DNA of 55,831 nucleotides from a virus. A program made the position numbers and the translations under genes. The DNA lies in IMG/VR virus record IMGVR_UViG_3300030419_007944, positions 1 through 55,831 of that record. One strand, given 5' to 3'. Under the pieces are notes generated by a model, which was not told the DNA's origin, searched no databases, and was given only the letters and a program-made list of their open reading frames with translations. Below are positions 11,801 to 20,300 of this stretch, piece by piece. Each line of letters opens with the position of its first letter. The stretch's first letter is position 1.

Positions 11801-14800
11801 CTATTTCTTTCTTTATCTGCGCGTCACATTCCTCTTCGGTCAGACCTTGCGACATCAACTCCTTGCAGCGAATATCATATTCATAATCCGGAAGATTGCA
11901 ATCTCCTAGATCAATAGGGTCTACGCCCTGTATAACATTGCAAATATCCAAATTAGGCAAAGCCTCGCCCATCTGCAGAAAGACAGTTGCGACGTCATCC
12001 ACAGATTCAAAAACAGAAGATAGCTCTGGATATGCAGAAAAATGTGCAAAAACGTCTTTCAAAGTTTTCTCAGTCGCGTCCCCTTGCAAAAGCGCACAAA
12101 GTTGACCTGGCGAAAGTTTGTCAAACAAGTCGTTGGTTGGGTTTAAAAATTCTTCTATTGGCAAGCCTGTGTCTCGCATTGCCGCGGCCAATGTCGGAAT
12201 AGGGACAGTTTCCGGAGTTATAGATCGACCAGATGGTCCGATGTCGTCCTCTTCGAAACACTTTTGTAAAGCGTCCTTGATTATAACACTAAGAATCTGA
12301 CCAAGCATTAAACCAATCATATTCAGGGTAGCATGTAGCAACAGCCGCCCATAATTTCCTATTAATTTATCAGTTGTAAGCTGATCCGCGAACTTCATTG
12401 TTGGAATAAGAGTTCTTGGATTTAGAATTCTCTTTAAATTATCCCAGTAGTTTGTACTCCAGTCACCCAAATCCATCTTGCCAACGCCTCGCATCAATTG
12501 AAGCAAAGGCCCTACTAGCGCTTCGCAGATCTGCCCTAGATCTAAGCCAGCATCTATTAACTTTCTATAGAATTCTTCAGCAGCTTTTCTTCTAGAACTT
12601 TTCTCCTCTTCCGTCTCGGAATTTGGTAGTTCTCGATCCACATTAATAGAACTTGCAAGACGAGATTCGTCAGAAATCCCTGCCTGGCCAGGGGACTGAA
12701 GATAATATTCATATTGAGATTCGACTGGCTCTAGCATGCCTTGTATAATCAAATTTGCATTGATTTCGCCGTCTGAATAGCCCGCATCTTTTATTCTTTG
12801 TTTATGATCCTCAATGGACAATTCATCAAAATTTGATGATGTCTTTAGTTGAATATCTACCCCCTGTCGTTCAATCTGTAAAATAGCTTCCACAATTGAC
12901 GAATCATATTTTTCACTAATAGCTAGTGCGGTAGCTGTCGGCGCATCTTTAAACAGTGGATTTAATTTATTACCAGAAACAACATAAGAAAGATCTTCCT
13001 CTTTTAAGATCGATCCATCTGAATACTTGTCAATAATTGCATTTGATTCTTCATCCAGCAAAAACGATGGGTCACCCAGCATAGGAGCCAGGTGTGGGAA
13101 AATATCAAGAATATCCTTTCTAATCTGGCTAACGCCTCGCAACTCAATGAGTTTTATTATCGCCTCTTCGCACAAAGCGGCTGCTGTCAGCTTTACGCCG
13201 AGCTTGTGTTGTAGGCATGCCATAAGCAGCGCCATAAGGCTAGCCGGATCGAGCCCATGGAGCACAGAACCGTAAAATATTTTAAATGCCCCGGAAGAAC
13301 CGGCATTCTTTGAAGCAACCTCAAGTTGATCTGATTTTTGTTGTAGAGCTTTTTTAGTTGATTCTGGATCTGTTGCTGGCGTTGGTTTACCCCATTCTTC
13401 ATAAAAAGCTTCCTTGCATTTGGGGTTGTTGGCCAAGATGTCATATAGCTTCTTTTGCTCACCTGAAATAACAGACCCTGTGAATCTTAGTTGTTCAAGA
13501 ATTTCTTTGCAATCTATCTTCTCTTCATCAAACCTGCGGTCGCGAGATGTATATATTTTCAACGGTGGAACCGTATAGCTCTGTAAGAAATCAAGCCACT
13601 TATCTTTTGCATCCTCTTTTGGGATGCTCTTGCCAAAAACATCTACTATATTTTTGTACATCATCAAGTAATGAAGTGTCCTAGATCCTTGGATGCCTTC
13701 GAATTTTGATCTAAACCAATTCAAAGCCTGTGTAGCCTCGAAGCCGGAACGCTTAAGCTGCTCAGGATCTATATAGGGGTCGAGATGCTGCAGATCGAAT
13801 AGTGTTTTTTCGACGGATCCAAGATCTGACCCGGGTGAAGGGGTGAGCATATCCGGAGAATATAAGATGTATGATATTGTCTGTCGCACATCTCCGCCAT
13901 CCTTGTTATTGTCTTTCAAGCCAATTTGTATCAAGTGATCTGGTGTGCTATCGACATGTGTACCTTGGGAAACATACCGCAAGGCTAAAGACTCCTTATC
14001 GGTTGCAACAGGAAAAGCTTGTCGAGCAAGAAAATCGTCTAATAAAGTTGGGAATTTCTTTAAATTTTCAATCTGCTGTTGGGGGTCCCAATCAATGTCA
14101 TTAGGATTCTTTATCACTCCGCCAGTTTGTTTATGAGCGTCATGTCTTGTTTTTATATCTTCAAAAATTTTCACCAAAGAATCAACAGCAGGGCGGACTT
14201 CTTTAAGTCGCATAGAAAAAGCGTAATTACGTCCAGTTGAAAATTCTGATTCTTCAGAAAAATTTCTTCCGTATAATTTCTTCGAATCGGGGAATGCGTC
14301 GATATAACTTACAGGTATCGCAAAAAGAACCTTTTGATTGTTAGGATTAGGGCCTGCTGTAGCAAGATTTGTCTCGACAGGAATAAAGTACTCCTCTTTA
14401 AGAGACTTATATAAAGTACCATCGCCTTTCGGTGTATCTAGACTTTTATTAAGATACTTCAATAAATCATCGAATGCTTTATCTCTGATTTGTACAATCG
14501 TTTCATTCTTTGCCTCGCCCTTAGTCTGTTCAAGTTTCTCCTTGTAAGAGTCAGACCCAATATCTATATTAGGCTCGGCAACTTCCAACTCTTCTTGAAG
14601 TTGTGCGGTATCCTTTCTGGCGCCGTCGCCAACTATAAAATAAAAATATCCTTCCGAATAGCGCAAAGTTGGCTTAGATTGAAGATTCTTTGCTTCATAT
14701 TTTGTACCTTCATTGGTCTTGGCAAAATTAAAATAAGCCATACGGACATCGAGCGGATCAAGCCCTTTCCATTTTAAATTCGAATCAGAAATTAAACTTG

Positions 14801-15974
14801 TTCCATCTGGCAGCTCTATAAAGGGATTTTCAAGCTCTGGTTCGCCTACACCATGTTTTTTATAGTTCACCCTCTTTGAGACGAGCGGATCAGCTAGCTG
14901 GGCGCCGACAAGACGACGTACGTATTGAGATTTAGTGTATAGAGGCCGAGTAAATTTATTTGTAATTTGACTTAATTTACTTCTTGTGATTTTCTTTTGA
15001 TTAGGCTCTCCGAATAAAGGTATAGGGTCTATATCTGTATCAGATATTTCGCCTTCGTCCACTAAAAAGCCAACCCAAATTCCAGTCTCTGAGTGTACCA
15101 CTTCTGTGACATGAATTCTGGTACCTATGGGAAATTCAACCCCATCACTTTCATAATTATTGTCGCCTTCTTTAGGCCTCACAAAATTACCACTACTGTC
15201 AATCAAATAAAAGTCAGGATCATCCCAGCCAACTTCAGTCACTGTTTCATTTTGTGGATCGCCCTTTGAAGGCGAAGTCCTTACGGGCACATAAGGACGA
15301 TTCCTCCGGCCGCCGGACTTGCCAGGAGCAAGATTTAAGCCAATATAGTGATTGGATGTAGCTGCCGAATTAAAGGCCATGCTGCTTTCAAGATCTGCAT
15401 CATCTTGTATTGTCTCTGGGCCTAGGAGATTAGTAAAAGGTGGTGGCTTTATTTCTCTTCTTGTCGTTATGCCGCCATATTTTGTTTCATCTAGAAAATC
15501 AATAGCCGCAGTAATAGCATTGTTATAAATGCCGACAAATTCCAACACATCGTCGGCATCTCCCAGCGCAAACAAGCTCTTAAGGTAGTATTCGTCCCTA
15601 TAAAGTAGCTTGTTTGCCAGCGCAATCTTTAAATCTTCAACATATGTAGCAACTTTTGGAGCTAAAATTTTCTTAAAGAAATCAACATCATCTTTATTTG
15701 GGTCGCACGTAGGGCAGAGAGGGCCCTCGGCAAATCCGAGAAAGCCGTCGCTGGTGTCTTCAAGAAACTGTTGTGAGTTTTGTGCAATAAAATTTAATTT
15801 ATCAAGCAAAGACTGTGCTTGGACAAGGTCATCCTGAGCTATTAGGCCAGAGCCATCAGGGGGAGACCATGCAAGATCAACAGTGGGCGCACCAGTGAAC
15901 CAGCCAGATCGCGTCTCTTCTAGCGCTAGTTCAACAAATGTTTCCCATTTTTGCTTTTCGTTTTCGTAAGACAT
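5886..15974 (-). CDS. Giant virion structural protein of 3,362 residues
   Basis: A single uninterrupted frame of over 10 kb encodes 3,362 residues. It lies between the spike-like gene (18 bases upstream) and gp25-like, so a baseplate or tail role is inferred. I recognise no enzyme motif. Composition is mixed globular, with many Tyr, Trp, Asp and Pro residues, which argues against a coiled-coil tape measure. Visible parts: an SH3-like stretch about residues 285-310 (GTRIHVTEVVHSETG); a hydrophobic helix about 1180-1205 (LNMIGLMLGQILSVII); another about 2270-2300 (GVIMLLVKVYCLEM); an Ala/Gln-rich amphipathic stretch near 3125-3175; a coiled coil near 3230-3295 ending in the repeat KIKNTKRKIKNT; a Gly/Pro-rich hydrophobic tail with PGMIYIALLLIGVY; and an acidic end. 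Gene reality is certain; function is not. Confidence 0.8.
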   Translation of the reverse strand: MSYENEKQKWETFVELALEETRSGWFTGAPTVDLAWSPPDGSGLIAQDDLVQAQSLLDKLNFIAQNSQQFLEDTSDGFLGFAEGPLCPTCDPNKDDVDFFKKILAPKVATYVEDLKIALANKLLYRDEYYLKSLFALGDADDVLEFVGIYNNAITAAIDFLDETKYGGITTRREIKPPPFTNLLGPETIQDDADLESSMAFNSAATSNHYIGLNLAPGKSGGRRNRPYVPVRTSPSKGDPQNETVTEVGWDDPDFYLIDSSGNFVRPKEGDNNYESDGVEFPIGTRIHVTEVVHSETGIWVGFLVDEGEISDTDIDPIPLFGEPNQKKITRSKLSQITNKFTRPLYTKSQYVRRLVGAQLADPLVSKRVNYKKHGVGEPELENPFIELPDGTSLISDSNLKWKGLDPLDVRMAYFNFAKTNEGTKYEAKNLQSKPTLRYSEGYFYFIVGDGARKDTAQLQEELEVAEPNIDIGSDSYKEKLEQTKGEAKNETIVQIRDKAFDDLLKYLNKSLDTPKGDGTLYKSLKEEYFIPVETNLATAGPNPNNQKVLFAIPVSYIDAFPDSKKLYGRNFSEESEFSTGRNYAFSMRLKEVRPAVDSLVKIFEDIKTRHDAHKQTGGVIKNPNDIDWDPQQQIENLKKFPTLLDDFLARQAFPVATDKESLALRYVSQGTHVDSTPDHLIQIGLKDNNKDGGDVRQTISYILYSPDMLTPSPGSDLGSVEKTLFDLQHLDPYIDPEQLKRSGFEATQALNWFRSKFEGIQGSRTLHYLMMYKNIVDVFGKSIPKEDAKDKWLDFLQSYTVPPLKIYTSRDRRFDEEKIDCKEILEQLRFTGSVISGEQKKLYDILANNPKCKEAFYEEWGKPTPATDPESTKKALQQKSDQLEVASKNAGSSGAFKIFYGSVLHGLDPASLMALLMACLQHKLGVKLTAAALCEEAIIKLIELRGVSQIRKDILDIFPHLAPMLGDPSFLLDEESNAIIDKYSDGSILKEEDLSYVVSGNKLNPLFKDAPTATALAISEKYDSSIVEAILQIERQGVDIQLKTSSNFDELSIEDHKQRIKDAGYSDGEINANLIIQGMLEPVESQYEYYLQSPGQAGISDESRLASSINVDRELPNSETEEEKSSRRKAAEEFYRKLIDAGLDLGQICEALVGPLLQLMRGVGKMDLGDWSTNYWDNLKRILNPRTLIPTMKFADQLTTDKLIGNYGRLLLHATLNMIGLMLGQILSVIIKDALQKCFEEDDIGPSGRSITPETVPIPTLAAAMRDTGLPIEEFLNPTNDLFDKLSPGQLCALLQGDATEKTLKDVFAHFSAYPELSSVFESVDDVATVFLQMGEALPNLDICNVIQGVDPIDLGDCNLPDYEYDIRCKELMSQGLTEEECDAQIKKEIEDLENTVKDMASLLFNSDAGGGNVLDGVLPEPCGPQGFFQLPEAIQDSVERVTDNILTFAKGSLMEDLRSLRFFSMPPRALLTVSDPEEMREAHKMFTDAVSDPYIKQCVAYVCGNAGPTSQHFKTPLNETYNLTYGKYFHYGYDRNDPDDNHAASESANMPGFASDQLDVRFEHAASQSSTKNAGRYFSTIKPLTIESVYNLYDANHKKQKVPSDIKKAAGLLKDLYLQTPAAEGGYGLQEDEQLPDDAQVDTEEVSAFLVKQFGEIIKPMFGTGDDRYGLDAFVYTPDIVFRLDRKLGYSNDSKMYEYLPVSPWRNKSGETSFKDDSGAIQAKNKNHYGMQEAWLHKVYPLDTKLIDIHQNPLYWLPMCQMYLGAFIDEETKTLERGSGTPEHLDSWRGVKAAADRLLQVRSTQSLSEDTTLVERFMELTVAEATGLEKSRIEKMFPEFSNFSAIKGVIFGLGINRLHLVDTDPASTEDGIRHVLDGAAHSSATVFYNTTGICPIMVMFEEGFRDPNNILNKDADELTSHFSMENKKVNPELYDSLQMPEIYPPSFGYSPGVANAYEDQLLLEDKANFNPNVIMYDLPFTEIQPKEVAGINASQQRDQMLELFTNGMDTVDSDIISITDQLQWLQQDHKLVYQNMLSDFDGHREWQESDIYDTYTLIKSKLKQTSYSSAQGEVGSLPPDPIRDGASTLDRPLYNYLHAKKLDDDIQDLLKEIGMSSTDEILDNWQSISDVFGDLVSVHQDVAGTDYLRLDTLPGNAYNLVKSNFKAQIFGKLLTHKYRKFAEKYNSSPPEVFDKRLEFILSRYGYSALQYAYSNQMLSKLSQSRLHERKFMKKLWKKILRNPLNKSKVDPRCRQVFDELGVVPRKDLENVETDFFNLKEVKPKIIKFYKKSVCRDVYEDVAQEENAVKKSLIEGVIMLLVKVYCLEMCLASLISWDSIDVSEVFKDSAIAGIIIRNIREDIPEIGLLAEYVNDIIRKEEGITDYESFLLRTKTSGLEYLISKEGENIASVIKGIFSNSSPLSTDLQLNIVRTSDPDFLKKNEKRLAEAQADEDSWKTSLKTGWDPYLGGYDYVVDVHFNQNIYTMNYGSGKRGGYYTIGDSNLEDAVHAHGDPYLQSMRLDSDSTWSEVYENPSDLFGMNSKNNQKNYMYSLPLNYHPRPWSAAPHWSQKAGKDFSATRYDDYSSTDGFDPFIVGSPTAEDVEEASEAMEHVGWNNFKELLLHHDRQPFSWDTPNKTLRDEIIDNRPDSWGSPRELAKQDRVFQEKYLGHFLPSSKENFLDGTIRNSLNEKLGNIIIQPYVYIVDSTSVDREKLDVKVYQQVGPDGEPCDDPVLQHEFTVDSVLGPDPIHAEWRSGNNFYNAHVYDYVPFSVWNHYYRHVFLKDIYSDPDKKLIFLEHGLYPFFKEIRFGLRMSYITSRPIADVQDDGFNFWPTLHSWLSLDAIKRGKTFVNQAPYLNTTKESHDNFSGKSVLREIHIPIIETEHTLSFLDEQGIPLARSFNVDGKNYSLNELGRLPGAHDLGGYTGGAGPRIDNVPPVDASAEKVHEWLLSNPKIVQSYVNSADQFYYKNLAKVQLENLKATPEFRLLFENLFPMRRYMTLAFLYAGDGLSKFIPEPTDILDETKYSLLLTLKSLLESSDYKFVPDPIKQTLEELAIAGDMGVDTNVPNLRKQILRILIMTPLHILKGFVEITDPAVMIAKLVVDIATAISESVIAALEQSVALSEQTINNTIMKVENAKRQIEMQLSAGAIPIQMAIDNLPGELKPDPAKQQPGIATVNIVGSAVKDWEIIIHPECADAEGDAPCYNFPSSEILGDIDVTELKTTIDSIKEDVEALEQMKKDYLKLDEDLENTKQELQDTIVVMKRKIKNTKRKIKNTLGSPYMIPGLWAGMLPTWMPFGGGMPPVNPLFITGVGPPSTIPGMIYIALLLIGVYEEQQDDAMDTGADEDNPNCEDEL

Positions 15975-15992
15975 CTTTACCTATATTATCAA

Positions 15993-17339
15993 TTAGTTTC
16001 CTTTATTGAATCTGCTGTTAATATATGTTGAGCCAAGTTCCATTAAATAATTTTTCTTAAAATTTGTTAAATTTGTGATTTGCTTAAGAACAGAAAAATC
16101 TGTTTTTGTTGTTGTCTCTATATTACACAAAAGATCGCTTATCATCGTCTCTCCTGACGGAAGAGTCGGATGAGCAAAGAACGTTGTAATATGCTTGTGA
16201 TTCGCAACAGCATTATTGAACTTTCTCTGATACTTTGTCCAAGCATGAAAATATTGTGCTAAATCTTCTATATAATCGACAATTTTAAATAATGCTTCAG
16301 ATAGATTGTCCCCCAATACTAGCGGCTGGAGACCGTCTTCGTCATTGTTGGCCATCAAATGAATTCCGGAAAATTGACGTACAGTGCCGCCTTGCGAATT
16401 CTTTCGATCCGTATTCGTTACCAGTTTTAAACTTTCTCGGCCGACCAGCCTTACGTTGTCGGCTTTAATCGCGATACCAGATTTTGCATCAGTTCTGAAG
16501 TAGCTTTCCTCGGCGCCGATAGAGAAATTTCTGTCAATATCTGTTTTTTGAGAAATAATAATCCTAGCTGCATCCAGGGCAAAATTAGGATTAGTATATG
16601 ACTTTTTTCCAGTTGCGTCGACCTGTTGCGGATTGTGGCCGCCTGCGCCAGCTACAAGGTCGATCGAGTCACATTGTGTGTGCCCCTTGCCTCCATAGCC
16701 AGTATGGAAGTGATTTACTCTGTCGTTTCCTAAGACTATAAAACAATTATTATCAGGTCCGCGTATCTCTAGTTCGCTAGGTACGCTAACACGATTTATA
16801 CGAGGCTGGATTTTCTTTTCTCCAAAAACACCCAATATGCCTTTATGCGCGCGCTCTTCCAAAGGCGCTTTTTCTATCTTTTTTCTAATATCAGGAGGTA
16901 GCCCTTGGAGATCGCGCGCCTTCTTAAGAAGGGCCTCAAGCTCTATAGGAGGCATAGCCATTAAATCTTCTAAAGACACTCCAGGGATATCTGGCGCTTT
17001 TCCAGCTTTATCAGCCTGAAGCTCTGCCACGCTTTGAGACGCCGTGCCTCCGGGGGCAGCCGGGTCAACTTCGGTGGGCTGGGGTGATGATGCTGGAGGC
17101 CCGGCGCCGACTGGAGATTTGGCTTGCGATGGGGGCACTCCGTCAAATTCCAGACCTTCGTCAATTTTTTGTAAAAAATAACTGTCTGCTTCAGCTTGGT
17201 CTGTAAAAGACTTCTTTTCTACCAGAGAGCCATTCTCATCAAATACTTCAAAATGATAGTTTGTCTGTAGTCCGTCTTTCGTTGAGTTATTTACCTGATA
17301 TGTTTTAACCTGTCCGCCGGCTGCGATATCAAAGTCCAT
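15993..17339 (-). CDS. Baseplate central spike-like protein (gp5 C-terminal type)
   Basis: The protein has 448 residues. Residues about 1-75 form a small domain, 90-150 a Pro/Ala-rich linker. From about 175 on there are short repeated beta strands of the kind seen in phage spike beta-helices: ELEIRGPDNNCFIVLG, DSIDLVAGAGG, FSIGAEESYFRTDAKSGIAIKADNVRLVG, RESLKLVTN and SGIHLMANN. The C-terminus (about 345-448) is helical. In T4 the spike beta-helix is the C-terminal part of gp5. Here the upstream 1,315-residue protein may carry the hub part, so the two genes together could replace gp5. This reading rests on pattern and position, not on a close match; a PAAR-tipped membrane-piercing role is possible. 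Confidence 0.5.
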   Translation of the reverse strand: MDFDIAAGGQVKTYQVNNSTKDGLQTNYHFEVFDENGSLVEKKSFTDQAEADSYFLQKIDEGLEFDGVPPSQAKSPVGAGPPASSPQPTEVDPAAPGGTASQSVAELQADKAGKAPDIPGVSLEDLMAMPPIELEALLKKARDLQGLPPDIRKKIEKAPLEERAHKGILGVFGEKKIQPRINRVSVPSELEIRGPDNNCFIVLGNDRVNHFHTGYGGKGHTQCDSIDLVAGAGGHNPQQVDATGKKSYTNPNFALDAARIIISQKTDIDRNFSIGAEESYFRTDAKSGIAIKADNVRLVGRESLKLVTNTDRKNSQGGTVRQFSGIHLMANNDEDGLQPLVLGDNLSEALFKIVDYIEDLAQYFHAWTKYQRKFNNAVANHKHITTFFAHPTLPSGETMISDLLCNIETTTKTDFSVLKQITNLTNFKKNYLMELGSTYINSRFNKGN

Positions 17340-17348
17340 TTCGTTTCC

Positions 17349-20300
17349 TTATTGTCCGTATTCAGCTGCCACTTCTTCTATATCGTCCCACTTTATAAGA
17401 CGACCTCCTAGTGATTCTCCGCTCCAAAAATGAAAATGCATATGATCGTCAATATTTGCATCAGACCAAGAAACTGCGTTCACTCGCGCAACGACGTCTT
17501 TTATGCCATATATAGCATCTATTCTTCTTTGCTCGGCGGGACTCCATATATTTCCACCTCGCCATCTTCGCTTCATGAAAAACGAGTTACCCCACTTCAT
17601 GCCAGATAATTCACAAAATGTTAACATCCAAAGTGTGGGGTTGGCGCCTACTGGAACAATCGTCGAACCATCGGCAAATTCCATAACATCTTCGTAGCTA
17701 TCTTCTGTCTTTCTATATCCATCAGTATCAAAAAGATCATCCCATTCTTCTGCCTGGCGCAGACGCCGGCCGAAGCCAAAAAAATCTTCATATACATTAT
17801 CGCTGGTGGTTCCAAAATCAAAACCTACAGTAGGATTATACCATGGCCCATCCCAGTATTTTCTTCCGCGCCAGACTCCAAGACGTTCAAGTTCTTCGCG
17901 GTGTTTATCAATATCGGGAGACCACATACCAGTCCATGCACTGAAGAAGGGATCGCCGGCAGAGTAGCCATTTATGAATGGATCAACCGATAAAGCAAGG
18001 CCTAGAGAATATAGCGACAGGCCAGATTTATAGGCAGTCACGCCGCCTCGGCCGGCGGCACCTTTTATACCCTCCATAATTCGAAAAGGCACATAATTTG
18101 ATTGAGCGCATGCGGCTGACCATGCTTTTTCTAGAATCGGCGCAAGGCAATTCCAAACAGGAGGAGATCGCAAATTAACAACTGTGTTGTCCGGGCCTCG
18201 GGCTTTATATCTAAAAGTGCCTGTTTTGTAGCCTATGCCAGCATTTAAAATTCCGGTCTTGTTTTTCGATGCATTGCTAGATGTCAACATTTCGCTTTTC
18301 TTAGGAAAAAATGGTATTAATTTAGCTAAATCAGAATAATTTTCAGGTACTGGAATTTTGGATTTGCAGTTTATTATTCCTAGAGACTCAGACATATCTG
18401 TCGACAGCAAAGATGGATCTGGGTATCCTCCCGCATTTAACGATCTTAGACTAAAAGGATTAACAACACACTCAGGGTCTCGCCCAGATGGTTTGGCGGT
18501 TTTTAACTCTTCCTTCAAGACAGATATGGTTTTTTGTAGAGCAGATTTAATGCCTATAGAGCGTGCGACGTCTCCTAGATGGCCGTGACTTTCAGCGTTT
18601 CCTGCAATGCCAATACTTATTTGTAACTTTTCTAAAGTATTAAAATGATAAACCCCAAAAGCTTGATTATAATTCTTCCAAAGCTCTTCATGATTAAAGT
18701 CTTCTATTGTCTGCTCTGTTGCGGTAAGTGCTTCTTCAAATCCCTTGAGGGCGGCCTCTACCAGTTCTTTGTCTGAGCCGACATTGTTTATCACATCTTG
18801 ATGGGCTGACAGTGTTGACAATTCATAGTATCGCTTGCGTGCATTTAGATACTTTTTATATCTAGCCTCCAGCGGGCTCCCGGAGTGAAAAACCAATTTT
18901 TCCTTATCATTACAATATACTGCATAAGGCCTCTCATTATTAATCTCCAGGGTGCAAAGATTGTCGCCACCATGGCCAAAGAAGGTGCCAGTGGGGTTTC
19001 CCTGGGCGGCAAAATCATATAAAAACTCTTCAAACGATGAAATCACAGCATTCAAAAGGATCAATTCTTTACTATATATTGCTTTCGCAGCATTCCCCCT
19101 CTTCGCGGCAAGAGCTTGGGCATGATTCGGCATTGTGCCGGCTCCTGGCTGTTCTCCTGCTCTCGAAATAGATTTTTGTGGAAGAGTAATGTCTTTGAGG
19201 AAGGTGTTCTTCATAGACATGACATATCCAGCCGGGGGCCAGGGGCTTGTATTTGTAACAAATAAATTCACACTATTCCTTGACAAGCTTGCACCATCTA
19301 CAAGGGCAGAAAATTTCTGTTCTCCGGGGGCGCCAGAGGCCTTATACGTTTGAGAAAACTTTTCACCCAAGCCAATTTTATTAAAAAATTTCTTTGCTCC
19401 GGGATTTACGCTAGTAAAAGGAGTTACATAATTAAACTCAATCGTCTGAGTGAGGTCCTCTGTTTTAAATAGGAGATAATCCTCATAAATTGTATAAGAT
19501 GGAATGGAGGGAAATAGATGATAGCTATCATTGTCCATTCCCGAATCAATAAAATCTACACGATTAATATCAACATTTCTAACACCAGTTTCTGCCCGAG
19601 AGTGAGAAGGGCTATTAGAAATTCTCTGCACCATGGAGGCGAAGTTCACGCCGCCTAGGCCATCGGCCAATATAGAGATATATGAAATTTTATCTCGTAC
19701 ATTTCCTAAATGTTCGTTTAAAACACCCACCACTTCTTCGTGAAAAAGTCCAAAATTACCGCCAGTAAAAGATCCATCAAAAGTTGAAAATTCTCTCTCT
19801 CTGAGACGTGTCACGCTTAAAACAGATTCATTAAGAAAAGTCTCTGTGGGAGTGAATCCGGGATCTTCGAAAAGATCGGTGCCTCCTAGGCCCTCCTTAT
19901 ATCCAACGCTGATAGGTATATCATCTAAATATTGTCTAATGACAGATAATAATTTTTCGTTCTGTATACCTTCAGGATGGACTCTCACAAGATTAATGTC
20001 AGGAGGAGAATGAGATATTCCAGCGCCAATATTTGCCCCAGTTAAGAGCCCGCTTAGGCGATTGGCGCCGCCATCGTGAGCCATAGTGCCAAAACCTCTT
20101 GAATACATCATCTCGGGAATAACCAGAACAAAATTTCTCCCTTCTTTAATCAAATCTTTTATACCTGGGCCTAGAATATCACGAAAGTCGTTTGGCTCAG
20201 GGGTAGTTGCGGCGTCGCGTGCTTGAGCTGTAGTGGTGTTTGGCCCATTCACCCACGCATGTCCGAAGCCGCCTACATCATGAAAATAATATTTTATTTC

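Noticed and set aside
5886-15974. Giant gene as tape measure protein
   Set aside because: The composition is not a continuous coiled coil; Tyr, Trp, Cys and Pro are frequent, and its place in the baseplate operon differs from usual tape measure genes.
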